NCBI GenBank assembly: GCA_032622095.1
Contig: CP136063.1
Coordinates: forward strand, 73,201,980 to 73,265,979
Reading direction: 5' to 3'
Length of the DNA: 64,000 nt
Origin: Siphonodentalium dalli
Lineage: Eukaryota > Mollusca > Scaphopoda > Gadilida > Siphonodentaliidae
Shown here: piece after piece, positions 34,036 to 46,766 of the stretch
Layout of the letters: each line of letters begins with the position of its first letter
How positions within the stretch are numbered: position 1 is the stretch's first letter
Notes under the pieces: model-generated
Seen by the model: the letters and a program-made list of their open reading frames with translations, nothing else
Databases searched by the model: none
What the model was told of the DNA's origin: nothing
Translations under genes and position numbers: made by a program

Positions 34036-37000
34036 GTACGAATATTTAGAATTTGTAACCACAACTATGTCTATATGACTGATTGGGGTTTAACAGCTAC
34101 GGTTACTCTGACAACTCCACGAGGTAACGCTTTCGTGTTAAAATCCATCATGGAAATATGTGGCTTTGAGCCCTCATCGTCAGCGCTGGAGGGCGAGACG
34201 GCTTGGAGTTGTATCCAACATGCACATGCAACCTCCCATCACTCGTGTGGCAAAAATAGAAACTATACTTTAACGCTGAATCGGGTTAATTTTCGAAGTA
34301 ACTCGTGTTCGATCAAGTTTATGATGATCTGACAGAAATCATTCGGCTGAAATCTGGTCTCTGGTCTAGACCACCCTAATAATCACGGTGTTCCAAGTCA
34401 GGACGTGGTCTCGCGAAACCACCTGGTCCCAAGCTGGGAGTGGCGGATTATTGTACAATCAATCTATGGAAAAAAGCGTGCTGCTAGCTGGATCGAGCTT
34501 GTCGTGTTGGTGTCGCCAAACCTGAGCACAATCTCCGTATTGTATAGAGGTACAGTGTGCCTTCGCCGTTAGACATGGATCACGGGGCAGGGTTGGTGCG
34601 GATTTCTCACCTTTATGCGGATGTCACGACGTTATCAGTTTTATGGGTGGGGGGAAGTCTACGCAGAGAGTAAATTTCACCGATAAATCACCCCGCTGTG
34701 TGTAGAAACCACCCACCTCGGAAAGTAACCGACAAATTTGCCCAGATACACGAATCAGGTTATCCTCACTTATATAGCGTGGATCGCGAATCCGCGCTTG
34801 TTGGTGTTCGAACCAGCTTCGTCAGTGCTAGCCGGCATATGGCGGCATAATGCACTGAGCATTCTACCGACGGAACCACTGGGGTCCTATGTAGTGTCAA
34901 ATATTGTGTGTTCAGATCAAGAACCAACTATATATTGTTCAACTTTGAGTCAAAATATTACACTGAAATTACATTCAGTTCAAGCCATTCCCCCACCCAT
35001 ACCTGGGTTATTGCGTTAGGTTGGTAATTTCTAACTGGTTCTGACAATGAGTTATATACATGTATCAATTAGAATATTGCTAACTTAAAGAGGAAATATT
35101 CAGTTGTCTCTGGAGTTGTGAATTTAGTGGGGTGCAAAGAAATGATAAGTTGAACAGCCCGACCCCAACAAAACCCCTCTAGTCACGTCCCTGCATGTTT
35201 CGCTCATGTCACCACTCTCCCCTGTTCGGGACTATTATCACTGTATGGTCACGACTGAAATTGTCAAGTCCATCAGAGTCCATGTCTTATATTTAAGCCA
35301 TGATGTGAACGTGGTGTTTTAAAGTTGGAACATAGGGTTTCCTAAGAATACTCATGGTTTTTGTCGCAACTAAACTTTGGTCAATCTTTAGCAGCTGGAA
35401 ATGGCATACATTCCTGGTAAATTAGATGGAAGAATATGACAAACATAAGTTTCAATTGTTTTATTTCTGTGATTTTGGAACATCGATAAAACCATAAGAT
35501 GATTTTTTTGTCATGTATGTGCTGGGTGGGGGGAGATATCATGACCTGCATTTTTGTCATGTAGGTGCTGGTGGAGGGGGGGGGGATATCATGACCTGGA
35601 CATCTCCCCCCATCCCAAAACCTGACTCAAATAACTTGTTCTCAGAAGTAGTTAATTTCATGCCGTTTCATGGCTATATATAGCAAAATAAGCGATAAAA
35701 CCATACGATGATTTTTTTGTCATTAAAGGTACGGTTGGACTTGGTGGTGGGTATCCTGTGAAAATATTTCCACCCGTCAAAAACCGCCACAAACAGAAAG
35801 AACAACAAAATGTAGACAGACTTTGTCCGTATACAAATAAGAAATATCGCATAAACAGTATGTTATTGTCATATATTTGACCATTGTTATGTAAACAAAA
35901 GCATAAAAAGTTACTTTTCTGGTGTTTGTTTATATTATGATGGTAAACATAAAGAGCGTTCTTTGTTGGTGAATTCCTGATATGGAACGAATAAAGAGCG
36001 TTTATGCCATTTTTGCGTGATTAGCCAGCAGCATTGTGCTGTCTTCTGTAACACAATCAGGCTCTTGCTTAGGTAAAATATAGTAAATCTTTATGATAAC
36101 ATGCTGTTTACGCGATGGTCATGGTATATATGAACGAAACTGTTTGCGTTTTAATGTTTTTCTGTTTACGGTGATTGGAACACATATGAATATTTTCGAC
36201 AACTAAGGCCTCACGTGCCTTTAAGGTGCTGGGTTGGGGGGGGAGATATCACGACCTGGACATCTTACCCCCCCCCCCCCCCCAAACACAAACCCTGACT
36301 CAAACAACTTTTTCTCGGAAGAAGTTAATTTCTCGCTGTTTCATGACTATATAAAGCAAAATAAGCGATACAACCATAAGATAATGCCTTTGTCATGTTG
36401 GTGCTTGGTGGGGGAAGGTATATTGACCTGGACATCTTCCCCCCACCCAAACCCTGACTCAAACAACTTTTTCTCAGAACACCTGGACATTTAAAACAAA
36501 TGAAATTAAATAAAAACAAAGTTAAATCTCAAATGTCATTTTTTTTCTGGCCATTTCAGGATCAAACAATTAAATGTGTGATAAAAAAATTTGTCACTTG
36601 AAAAACAATATATTTTAAACGGACATGGCTCATTCGACCCCTAAAATTTATGTGTACGTATTTCTAGAAAAGGGGTCTCAAAACATCCATATGCAAACTG
36701 TTCCCGAGCTAATTCGTCGATATAGCGCTAAAAAACGCGTTTTGTTAGTTATATTTTTGCGTAAATTTGATATCGTTTCGCTGTTCCGGTTAAATTTTTC
36801 TAATCTGCCGATCTTCCGAATGATGCCGGAAGCGCTCGTGTGTTTTCTGAAATGAGTGCATTCTCGATACCGCCATGTTTGTGACGTAATATTTCCCCAG
36901 CGTCTCTATCATTTTCGGTACGCGATAATATGTTTCCGTTGGATACTATTTGTCCATGCGAGAATAATAACCTCTGTTGACAAGGATGTGACGATACAAC

Positions 37001-37165
37001 GGTTGTCCAGTTTGTTACACAATGTCAACATGAATTTTAGTCATTTACATTGATCCTTGGAACACATTGATGTTTCTCAAATATACTCTAATCGCAATTT
37101 TGTAGGCAATAATTGTCAGTTGAGTGTGTCGATGAACTGCAGTTAGTTCAATTCCGTAGTTCTTT
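34036..37165 (+). other. Start of the 20-kb intron: tRNA-like pieces and G-run repeats
   Basis: At 34345-34450 there is an inverted-type end motif (TCTGGTCTCTGGTCTAGACC) matched in reverse at 54275-54310. Minus-strand tRNA-like sequences lie near 34165-34200 and 34785-34880. From 35450 to 35790 and 36225 to 36490 there are copies of a repeat with G/C runs and 'GATATCATGACCTGGACAT'. No exon was seen. Confidence 0.5.
34785..34880 (-). repeat. tRNA-like sequence, probably a SINE head
   Basis: On the minus strand it reads GGTTCCGTCGGTAGAATGCT with a later TGGTTCGAACACC, a good box B. A related piece (GACGATGAGGGCTCAAAGCC) lies at about 34165-34200. Stems are too imperfect for a functional tRNA gene. 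A tRNA-derived SINE is the likely source. Confidence 0.3.
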
Positions 37166-37169
37166 TTAA

Positions 37170-37594
37170 AGGTACTCAATCCGATCAGGCGGTCCCCATA
37201 CCATCAAGATACAACAGCAAGAACATTTCTTCAAAATACGCTTTAGTTATCAGAATCAATATATTGCAACAATATAATGCTAATCACTGTCAAATTTCCC
37301 AAAACTTGTTGTTTATCAACATTTTGTTCAACAAAATATGGCCGTATTATCACTAACGTATCACAAAATTTTACCGTATTACCACTTGACTTTAGAGTTA
37401 TCCATCTTCATGCGCAATGTTGTTCGAGACCCTCCGTTTGACCACGTGTTTCTGGGCCACATATTATTACACATCTTGAGAAATAACAAGCTTCAACAAT
37501 CGATATCTGATCACTCTGAGCTCGAGTCAAATATTGTTTACCCCCGGAACCAAAGAAATAGTAATTTAGGAGCGTCTGATCGGATTGAGTACCT
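37170..37594. mobile_element. Short non-autonomous TTAA transposon (MITE) of the 42301-54014 family
   Basis: The left end starts AGGTACTCAATCCGATCAGG directly after TTAA (37166-37169). The right end finishes GATCGGATTGAGTACCT at 37594. Both sub-terminal regions match the ends of the 11.7-kb element (for example 'AACATTTTGTTCAA' on the left and 'GAAATAGTAATT' on the right), so it is an internally deleted relative. The right TTAA is lost, and a partial repeat of the right sub-terminal sequence follows at 37615-37685. Confidence 0.8.
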
Positions 37595-39811
37595 ACCCAG
37601 GTGGTGAAAAATAAAAGATATCAAAAATCGATATCTGATAACTCTGAGCTTTGATAGGTCCTCGACTCTTGGTAATGAAAAATGCTGATTTTCTGTGATA
37701 CGTGGCTTTAGGTGCACCAACTATCGCCAAATTAGCAATACAATGAAATATACACAAACAATGCTTAGTCGTAAACCATATAATTACGAGAATGTCTGTC
37801 CCAACACGGCCATATTACACCTGTTAAACCATTTGATATTGGAATAGACATGAAAAATAATGACATGAAAAAACAGCGTCTTCACCATCGGTTTCAGCAG
37901 TTGAATAGGATTATATTATTTTAATTTATTTTTCCTCAAAATGTGTCTACATTGTATACACGCCGTTCCCACGACACAACTTTCAAATTATATACAGCAG
38001 TGCGGAACACAAGGCTCACATCTACTACTTTCATATGGTATCTAATTTTTCCGTGTGTTAAAAAAAATATATTCAAAACAGATAAACCAAGTAGATAATT
38101 AACACAGGTCCAATGCAATACGTGCGTGCGTACACACTCTCATCGTCTGTATATCTTATTTACAGTTGATTTCAACATTTAAACATGCAATGGATAATCG
38201 ATCTACGTAAATTGTGAAAAACTATATGCATACATACTTAGCTAGATCATATCATGGATCTCTACACTGGCTACGCCCGTAGAGATAATTATACACCAGT
38301 TCAAGTAATGTAAATGTTTCATGTTCAGATATATAGGGAAGTTTATAAACATTTAAACCATACAGTGTATGCAGCTAATATATTCTTAGTTAATATCGTT
38401 CATCGGTAAATAGTGTATTTCACGAAGATCCCAGATCGATGTTGCATGAAATATGTCACTTTGTTGAGTCGAGTTTGACTTTACAATCATTAAATTTATC
38501 ACGGGTAATCAATTCAATGTTTATTTCGATGTCGACTCACAAAAGTCAGACAAATCATGCAATCTGGAGTGTCACACCCCATATTGTGAAATATATTATT
38601 AAGGAACAAGTAATAAATAAATATATATAGTCACTGAGTTGTTGTTTTCAATGCTATAAGGGTTTCCGTCAGAAAATTAAAACGTTCCCATATTTTTAAC
38701 TGGTTGAATATGACCTCTACGGTAGCCAGAGTATAAATTCATAACATGATCTAATGCTTGGCGTACCATACCTATATTTTGTAAGAAAGATATTCAGCAT
38801 ATACTGCAAATCATGCAATTTACTACGATAATGATGTTGGATTGAAATTTAAAGACAAATGCATCTCAACATAATTACTTATGATACATGTATAAGTAAT
38901 ATTATGTTCCTTTCTGAACCGCCTCCCCCAATCGCACAATCGCCATGTCTCGGATAAATTCAGGATGACCGTCCTATCATTAAATTCTTGTCAACAGAGA
39001 CCATTTTTCTCCCAGTGACACATACGATCAAATTGAAACCCTTTTATCGCGTACCGAAAATTATAAGACGCTGGGGAAGCTTATTTATTATTACACCCGG
39101 AAATCATCGGCTGTTGTCGGTGATTGCATCATCCAAAAATGGCAGCTATGTTGGAAAATTGTTCGGGACCCGAACATTGCTATTTTATTGTAATTTTCAT
39201 GACTTGAATGCGTCTTTATGGGACATATATTGGTCGTAGAAATGTAATTTGGGTATTTATCTACCTATTTTGATACCGGGAAAATTTCAAAAGCGAATAT
39301 TATTTTGGAGCGCAAACCGCCATGTGGCTTTAATAAAAAAAATAAAGAAAATAAAAATTTCTGGCCATTTCAGGATCAAACTATGAAAAGTGTGAAGAAA
39401 AAAAAAATTGTCATTTGAGAAAAAATTATTTCAAGAAAACAAAAAAATTAAATCTCAAAAACAATTTTCTGGCCATTTCAGGGTCAAACGATATCAAATG
39501 AGTGAAATTATATTTAGTCATATAGTGGGGAGACATCCAGGGTGGGGGAAGATATCCTAGGATAACTCTCTCCCTCCCCCCCCCCGGATGGGGAGATGAC
39601 GTGTTACACCGGTACCAAAATTCGATTCTTTTCCTAATTTCTGTCAAATGTTTGAACTGAAATGGTTATCATATGAAAACATTTCGAACCGTTATTATAG
39701 GGGATATCAGTTGGGAATTTCCAAAAACTGGAAATAATGAGGTACCTGTTGGAAATTTTCAATTCATTGGGGTGAGTGGTGACACCTGGGGCTGCAATGT
39801 AATTTCGCGGA
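37595..39811 (+). other. Intron, mostly unrecognised
   Basis: AT-rich DNA. Around 39300-39620 there is another copy of the G/C-run dispersed repeat with 'GGCCATTTCAGG'. ORFs are short and unremarkable. Confidence 0.45.
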
Positions 39812-41815
39812 ACACCGTTTTTAAATATCGGTCAAAAGACGATTAAGGTCAAGGAATCATGTTAACTACATATAGGTCAAAACAGGTAGTTCAGAAGGGT
39901 ATTCAAATATATGTCAATGGTCAAAAAATAATATTATCTGAAAAACAGATGATATATCCCACGATAATATCCCGTGAAATAGGATGGGGATAAGAAGTTC
40001 AAATCACATCATAGGTCATGATCAAACAGCAGAATAATATAATAACACCATAGCAGTTCCATTCTATAGAATGATATATGTAGATCAAAGGAATAGTGTA
40101 GGCCAAGATAAACAATAACTGATAGTATACCAGCAACGCAACCATGCTCATATCAAAACCAATATATTGTTCAAAACAACAATATTGGTCATGGCCAAAA
40201 AACAGATGAAAGGCAGTCCTATGCTATACAATGGGAGGGTATTTTAAAATATCGGTCGAGGTCAAAGAATAGCCATAACTGGTATATATCCAATCACTAA
40301 ATAGGCCCAATGAAAATGAATAAGGGATATTTCCTATATCCACACACAATCATTATAAACTTTAAGATGCAGGTGAGGCGTGTGTTATTATAAACCTATT
40401 TTCAAATATCAACACAGTCGGACAAAAATACTTTGTTAAGAATTGAATAGGCCAATGCCTATGTGCGAATGCAAAGTGTTATTAAGTTCTAAACTGATTC
40501 GAGTAATGTAATCGAATAGCAACTGTCTACGGACAGACGGACGTAATGTAAAGTAATGCAAGTAATCTGATGTTAATCATATCGAAAAAAGGCAATAACT
40601 CCCTCAAAATAAGTCGGATCGAAATATCAGGTGAACAAGCTGGTTGGTATACATATAAATGTGACTTTTCTTTAAATATGACCAGAACATCACAGAATAG
40701 AAGCTGGCAAAGTTACATGTTCACAAAATCAACGCTCTCCGTCTGTATAGATAAGCACCAAACCCCACCGTAATGTTAAATCCCACAACAAATTCCAAAA
40801 CAAATTATTAGTATCCATAGGTAAGAAACATACAAACTACAGCTGAGAATAAACATGTGTTTTATCCACTCCGTATTAGCTCACGTCTAAATATATAGGC
40901 CACACCAAAGTATTTGTCTGTCATATAAACGAATGCAATATCTGCATATGTATATGAATAATAACCGATCTTATTAACATAACTGAATAACTAGGTCAAT
41001 CCAAATCAAGTATGTGTTACCACCATAAAATTAATCTTATAAAAATTAACTGAAACTACCCCTGATATGTATATCAAGGTATGTTAGTATTCGGTTACAA
41101 CACTTGTGATAATGGAAGTCAATTATATGTGACCCAAATTTAATAAACCAGATATCTGATTTCACCAAAATAATAAAACATAATATTTATTTTAAGAACA
41201 AACAATCAACAGGTTAAAAAATAGAATATTATCTTATGAGGTTAACAGGATGAGTATAATAATAATATAATAAAATCGATAGCTTAAACCTTTTGAACCT
41301 GCTGGACCAAAATTCATTGGGCATATTTGGTGATTGGATACATATCAGATATGGCTATTCTTTGACCTCGACCGATATTTTAAAATACCCTCTCATTGTA
41401 TAGCATAGGACTGCCTTTCATCTGATTTTTGGCCGTGACCAATATTGTTGTTTTGAACAATATCTTGGTTTTGATATGAGCATGGTTGCGTTGCTGGTAT
41501 ACTATCATTTATTGTTTATCTTGGCCTACACTATTCCTTTGATCTACATATATCATTCTATAGAATGGAACTGCTATGGTGTTATTCTATTATTCTGCTG
41601 TTTAACCATGACCTATGGTTTGATTTGAACTTCTTATCCCCATCCAATATCTCGGGATATTGTCGTGGGATATATCATCTGTTCTTCAGTTAATATTATT
41701 TTTTGACCATTGACATATATTTGAATACTCTTCTGACCTACCTGTTTTGACATATATGTAGTTAACATGATTCCTTGTCCGTAATCGTCTTTTGGCCGAT
41801 ATTTGAAAAAGGTGA
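39812..41815. mobile_element. Foldback element with about 500-bp inverted arms
   Basis: The left arm (39812-40318) is the reverse complement of the right arm (41311-41815) with high similarity. Shared landmarks include ATCGGTCAAAAGACGATTA and TGTATAGCATAGGACTGCC (right-arm sense). About 990 bases of unique AT-rich sequence lie between. The arms carry no recognisable coding sequence. Similar 'TTTTGACCGACATTTGAAAA' sequence continues to about 41980. It is probably a foldback DNA transposon; target duplications were not found. Confidence 0.82.
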
Positions 41816-42300
41816 TCCCCATTTGCATGGTCGTGATCTGCTGTTTGACCGTGACCTATTATCATGGGTCAGTGTGGGTGTGGGAACCATATCAGCTGCT
41901 TATCATATAACGTTATCTTTTTACCCTTGACCTAGATTTTGATCCTCTTTTGACCGACATTTGAAAAAGGTGATCAGCATACTTTACTATGGGGTTGTTG
42001 GGCGTTTGCTGCCTGTACTTTACACTACTACTCGCACGCATGATTTGCAATCCAATTACCAATCTGTATTGTTACTGCGAAAACAGAAATTGGTATTCTC
42101 GTCTCAGGTTCAAGTCTCGGTTTATTCAAAAATCTCAGACCGGGGGGGGGGGGGGGGGTACTACTATGTCTCAGTTGTAGACTATTACCTATAACACACA
42201 TTATTATCGAGTATATGATATTGTGTCCTGCATGTGCATATATAATTATAATCTATCATCTACACGGTATACCAATATAACACAATTCCTATTTGGTTAA
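41816..42300 (+). other. Intron between two elements, with a 17-base G run
   Basis: Fragments related to the foldback arms reach about 41980. A G run lies at 42142-42158. TTAA at 42297-42300 is the target site of the next element. Confidence 0.6.
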
Positions 42301-42301
42301 A

Positions 42302-44056
42302 GGTACTCAATCCGATCAGAGGCTACCCATCTCAACAGATTCCAACAACAACAAAATTTTATCAAAGGCCACTTTAGTTATCAGAATCGATTAATTATCC
42401 AAAAATAATGCTAACGACTGTGAACTATAGTATATAATTGCCCAAAATGTGTTGTATAGCAACATTTTGTTCAATGCAATTTAGTATCGAGAGTATGTCG
42501 TCGGCTTTTTCGGCAAACGTCGTTGCAAAGTGCGAACGCGACAATTGCTTGTTCGAAACACTGCGAACTGGAAAATCCCACTAACAGCCAATCCAAAATC
42601 CCGACAGGTGGCGCTTCGAATGTCAATAAACATTCGATCTCTAGGACACGTGAAAACAGAATATAATTCCGGTGAGTGTAATTATTAATGATTATTTACG
42701 CTTAGTTTTGCAGGAATATAACACCTATATCTAATTGTGTCAAAGGTGACTTTTTGCCAATTGTTTATTACTGAACGTAATTATTTTCATTTTTTTGGCG
42801 ATAAATATCCAGTTGGAATTTTCACAAAACTTACCTCTGCAGTATACTCACCGATTGTGAAATGAATTGCACATTTCATTCACTTCGCTATCCATATTTT
42901 ATCACTTTTAATTTTATAGAATGCACACACAGACGTGAAACAAGTGGTAGCCCCCCCCCAGTCCAAAATTGACTTTTCATTGAATGTTTAGATATGTATT
43001 ATCCCGTCTATTTTCAACTACCCCCCCCCAACTTTGGTCAAAAGTTTCAAGTCAGATACAGCTGATAGTGACGCATCATTAGTGGGAAATTTCTCATAAA
43101 AATATGTTGGAATTGACCTCATGGTTTTGATCTTCCAGCTAAAATATTACATGTAGCGGGGAATTCATGTTTCTTTATGCTAACTGTTGCACGATTTCCC
43201 ATGGGGGTAGGGTGCAAACATAATTTTGCAAACCTTGAATTTAATTGATGTCTGCGTGTATTACTGAGGAGTGCTTGGTGCAGTTTTGGTAGCTTAAATG
43301 TTGATATCCCTACAACTCCCTCTACGAGATATGTGGTGCCGGGGGAGGTGGGGATGGAATGTTTATCTCACCCCACCCCCAACTTTTCTCAAAATGTTCA
43401 ATGGTTTGGCAATTTCATATGTGACACAACAGTAGATGCAACTTTCACGGCAACAGTGGGTTCAAATTGTCCTTATAGTGGGGAATTTGTTTTTATACCT
43501 AATGATATATTCTCTCGCTTGTGGTCAAAATCTTGGACTTAAATGACCATCAGTTGGAAATTTTCCAACCTTAGGGAGTTGTCCAAAATTTTCAACACCT
43601 GCAGAGCTTGGTACCAGTCAAGCGACTAGGAGTTTGCAGTTTTCAGGTTCAGATTTCATAATTTTCTCCCACTGCGCCAAATCATGGTTGCCTCAGTGGG
43701 TCCTCTTCCCTCCTCGGTAGTCAGCAAGATTAATATTCATTAAAATAATAAATTAAAATCAAGAGGCTGCTATGCCTGTTTCGAAATTACAGGCTAAAGT
43801 GGGTGGAGTTCAAAATTGGTATTACACAATTTTGGGTGTTTAGTCTGGTCCAATCCAAGGGGGTGCGTTTGGAAATTCCAAGATGAAGACACCCCAAAAC
43901 CCAACAGACAACATAAACGCACAAGTGTGATTTCTGAAATGATAATTTGTTATGATGGAAATGATAAAATCTTCATTCATTTATATCTCAATATCATTTC
44001 CTAATTCCTTATATTGTTATTGTCTATTAAGACCGGAATTTCACTTCTCATTCCAG
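42302..44056 (+). other. Left part of the transposon; possible untranslated first exon
   Basis: After the terminal region, a GC-richer stretch at 42495-42671 ends in a good donor (TTCCG|GTGAGT). ATGs at 42495 and 42620 open only short frames that do not join the exon at 44057 in phase. It may be a promoter and leader for the P2X7-domain gene. C runs lie near 42953 and 43021. Confidence 0.35.
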
Positions 44057-44195
44057 TCTAATGAAAGTTATGAGGAGGATACAAGCACATCTTCAGGGTC
44101 AACTGGATCGCCACCTTCAAAAATGGTACGTGGAAGTACCGGTGTGAGGACACGGGTGGTGAAGATAAAACAAGAGGAGGCAGAGGTGCTTCCAG
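44057..44195 (+). CDS. Candidate upstream exon of the P2X7-domain gene
   Basis: It lies between a CATTCCAG acceptor and an AG|GTGGGT-type donor (TTCCAG|GTGGG, exact edge uncertain by one base). The peptide SNESYEEDTSTSSGSTGSPP continues with SKMVRGSTGVRTRVVKIKQE and an acidic end. A Ser/Gly/Glu-rich N-terminal region before the P2X7-like domain is common in the invertebrate relatives. It ends in phase 1 while the next recognised exon starts in phase 0, so an exon between them, expected to carry the Cys-rich half of the domain, is missing or was not recognised. It could also be a chance ORF. Confidence 0.4.
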
Positions 44196-45380
44196 GTGGG
44201 TTAGTCACAATATATTCTTGAAGTGTGAGCATATATTATGACAACATATCTTAAATGTCCGATCTGACACCATAAAATCACAATATGTATATTTTCCATA
44301 GAAAGTTTTCATGACCAGACTTTCAAACGAAAAAGATTAGCCACATTTTGAATTTTTCCAGCCTGGCATAAATTCCCAAGAGCGTCCATGCGTCTGTCCC
44401 TTAAAAGCGGTAGATAATAAAAAAACGTTCCAAATTACGAGCTTTTTTTTTTTACATATTATGGATGATTTTGTGGATTTTCGCAATGCCCGTTTGGTAC
44501 AAACGATGGTGGTTGCAAATATTATTCATTTTTTTTGTAGTGGGAAAAGTGGCTTAAGAAATCCTGATATCATTGGTGTCAAATCGGACAGGGCATCTTT
44601 AAGTGAAGCAAATGTACTATGGGTGTAGATGTGTATTGTACGGGGCATCTTTAAGTGAACCGAATTTAATATGGGTGTGATGTGTATTGCATGGAATTAT
44701 TTGGGACAACAGGAAAATAATCTAGAACAGACCCAGAGGGATAATATAAAATATGCATGTAGAATTAGGCATTAGTAATGCAGATGATATGTATTTTGTG
44801 ATCCCTTAATGCAACCCATACTCCGAAAAGACAATGGAAATACTTGGTAAAAAGAAACTTAGGGATGATATAGCTACCTGTACATGTATTGGAAGATTGT
44901 ATTCTATTATAAATTAATACAGATTAATTTTATTTTTACCTTACATAGAATACCGGTAATTAAATGAGCTCTTATATATTGTACATGTATTTTTGTTAAA
45001 TAATTTTTATGATCAAAAATTGATAATTTTCTAGTAATTTAGTTTCATATACATGTAGATGATTATTCAATTTTTTCCTTCACAGTATTCCAGTACTAGT
45101 ACTGCTTTCAAATCCAGGAACATCACTGCCAAGTAATGGATAAATCTCACGAGTACATTCTGATAAAATGATGCAGTCCTTTGCATCAGATACATATTGT
45201 TTTATATAACGGAATAAATTAAACAGTGTTTGTGGCAATGAAAAGAGTATTTCATCGCTTTGCTTTTGATTACATGTGATGTAAACATTGAAAGTTTTCA
45301 CTGGTAATAATGCAATTTGTAGATAATTGCGATGTCTGTATTCACTAGAATTGTGCAAATATTGTCAATTTTCTATCTAA

Positions 45381-45843
45381 AGGTACTCAATCCAATCAGA
45401 GGCTCATAACTTACTATTTCTTTGGCTTTGGGGGTAAAAACTATTTGATTCGAGTTGCGGAACCCATCCATCAAAGCTCAGGGCGATCATATATCGATTT
45501 TTTAAGTTTGATTTTTCTCGAGATGTGTAATAATATGCGGCCCAGAAACACCTATTGAAAAGGAGGGTCTTGGCCAAAATTGCGGATGAAGATGGATAAC
45601 TCTGAAATCAAGTGGTAATACAGTAACATTTTGTGATACCATACTGATAATATGGCCATATTTTGTTGAACAAAATGTTGATACATAGCAAGTTTTGGGA
45701 AATTTGATACCATATTTAAGTGGTTAGCATTATTTTGGTGCAATAAATCGATTCTGTCAACTAAAGTGTATTTTGAAGAAATATTGTTGTTGTTGTTGTT
45801 GAATCTTGATGGTATGGGGACTGTCTGATTTGATTGCGTACCT
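45381..45843. mobile_element. 463-bp MITE of the same family, nested
   Basis: It starts AGGTACTCAATCCAATCAGA and ends TTGATTGCGTACCT, followed by TTAA (45844-45847); CTAA precedes it. Its interior matches 37170-37594 in reverse orientation, including GGCCCAGAAACACCT, CAAAATGTTGATA and GATGGTATGGGGAC. It inserted in the intron of the P2X7-domain gene. Confidence 0.85.
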
Positions 45844-46286
45844 TTAAACCATCACCTGTTAGCATCGGGCCATGATAGCCAGGCTATGTTGTAACAACTC
45901 GGAATATCACCAGTTTGTTTTCCAATTTCAGGACCAGGAACCTACGTTTAATTTGAATGAAAATGGCAGCCCTGACAATTTCAACACTTGTTTTATTCTA
46001 TATTTAAAAAACAATATCAGCAAGCTACGGTACTCTGTTCATCATTTTACTCTTGAGCTGTCTGAACAACTCATCAACCCTCTAAAAATGGTGACCGATA
46101 TCACTTCTCAATAGTCATATGTGAACAGCCAGAAAAAGTTAATAAATACCGTAGCTTGTTCGCGATATTTTTTGGTGTAGGTTGAATAATTGGAGAAAAA
46201 AACGATGAATACTCACTTCGGTGCAAGACATCTGGCTGCCATTTTTAGCTAATTACAACGTGGGTTCACAGTCCTGATTGTGTTAA

Positions 46287-46619
46287 AGGGGTACTGGACA
46301 CTAAATCAAGGATCATCTCCTTTAAAACTCAACAGACTATATGAACGAAATGAATGTATTTGAGCAAAGGATTAGTGCAAAATACACTCTTGTGTTCTGT
46401 GAACGATGCAAACAACATGGTAATTATAATGAAAATGAATAAATGGCTGGAGTCATAAATTAATTTTCAATATAAGTACCATATTTGCACCGTTCATAGA
46501 GCTCATAAGTGTATTTGCACTAATCCAATGGCTCAAATTCTTTCATTTGTTGCATATATTCTGTTGAGTATAAAAGGAGGTGGTCCTATAAATGGCCGGA
46601 TTTTGTGTACAGTACCCCT
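46287..46619. mobile_element. 333-bp TTAA MITE of a different family
   Basis: The ends are AGGGGTACTGGACAC and GTGTACAGTACCCCT, with TTAA on both sides (46283-46286 and 46620-46623). The interior is largely self-complementary: 'GGATTAGTGCAAAATACACT' pairs with 'GTGTATTTGCACTAATCC'. There is no coding content. Confidence 0.9.
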
Positions 46620-46766
46620 TTAAAAGACATGAGTCATGAATTACTTGTTCAGTTTGGAATACGTGTAGACTTGTGTATCCTTTGCTTGGTGGCTTGATAA
46701 AATGCAACCACTGTTTGGGTATTAATGAGCATTAACATACAATATACACTTTTATTTGTTTTCCAG

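Noticed and set aside
34785-34880. Functional tRNA gene on the minus strand
   Set aside because: Box B is good but acceptor and anticodon stems cannot be paired; more likely a SINE head.
42620-42671. Short coding exon MSINIRSLG... before a good donor
   Set aside because: Joining it to 44057 gives an immediate stop codon; it may be untranslated.
45932-46114. ORF after an AG, DQEPTFNLNENG..., as an exon of the P2X7-domain gene
   Set aside because: Its phase fits neither neighbour, no donor was found before it becomes low-quality sequence, and it lacks the expected Cys residues.
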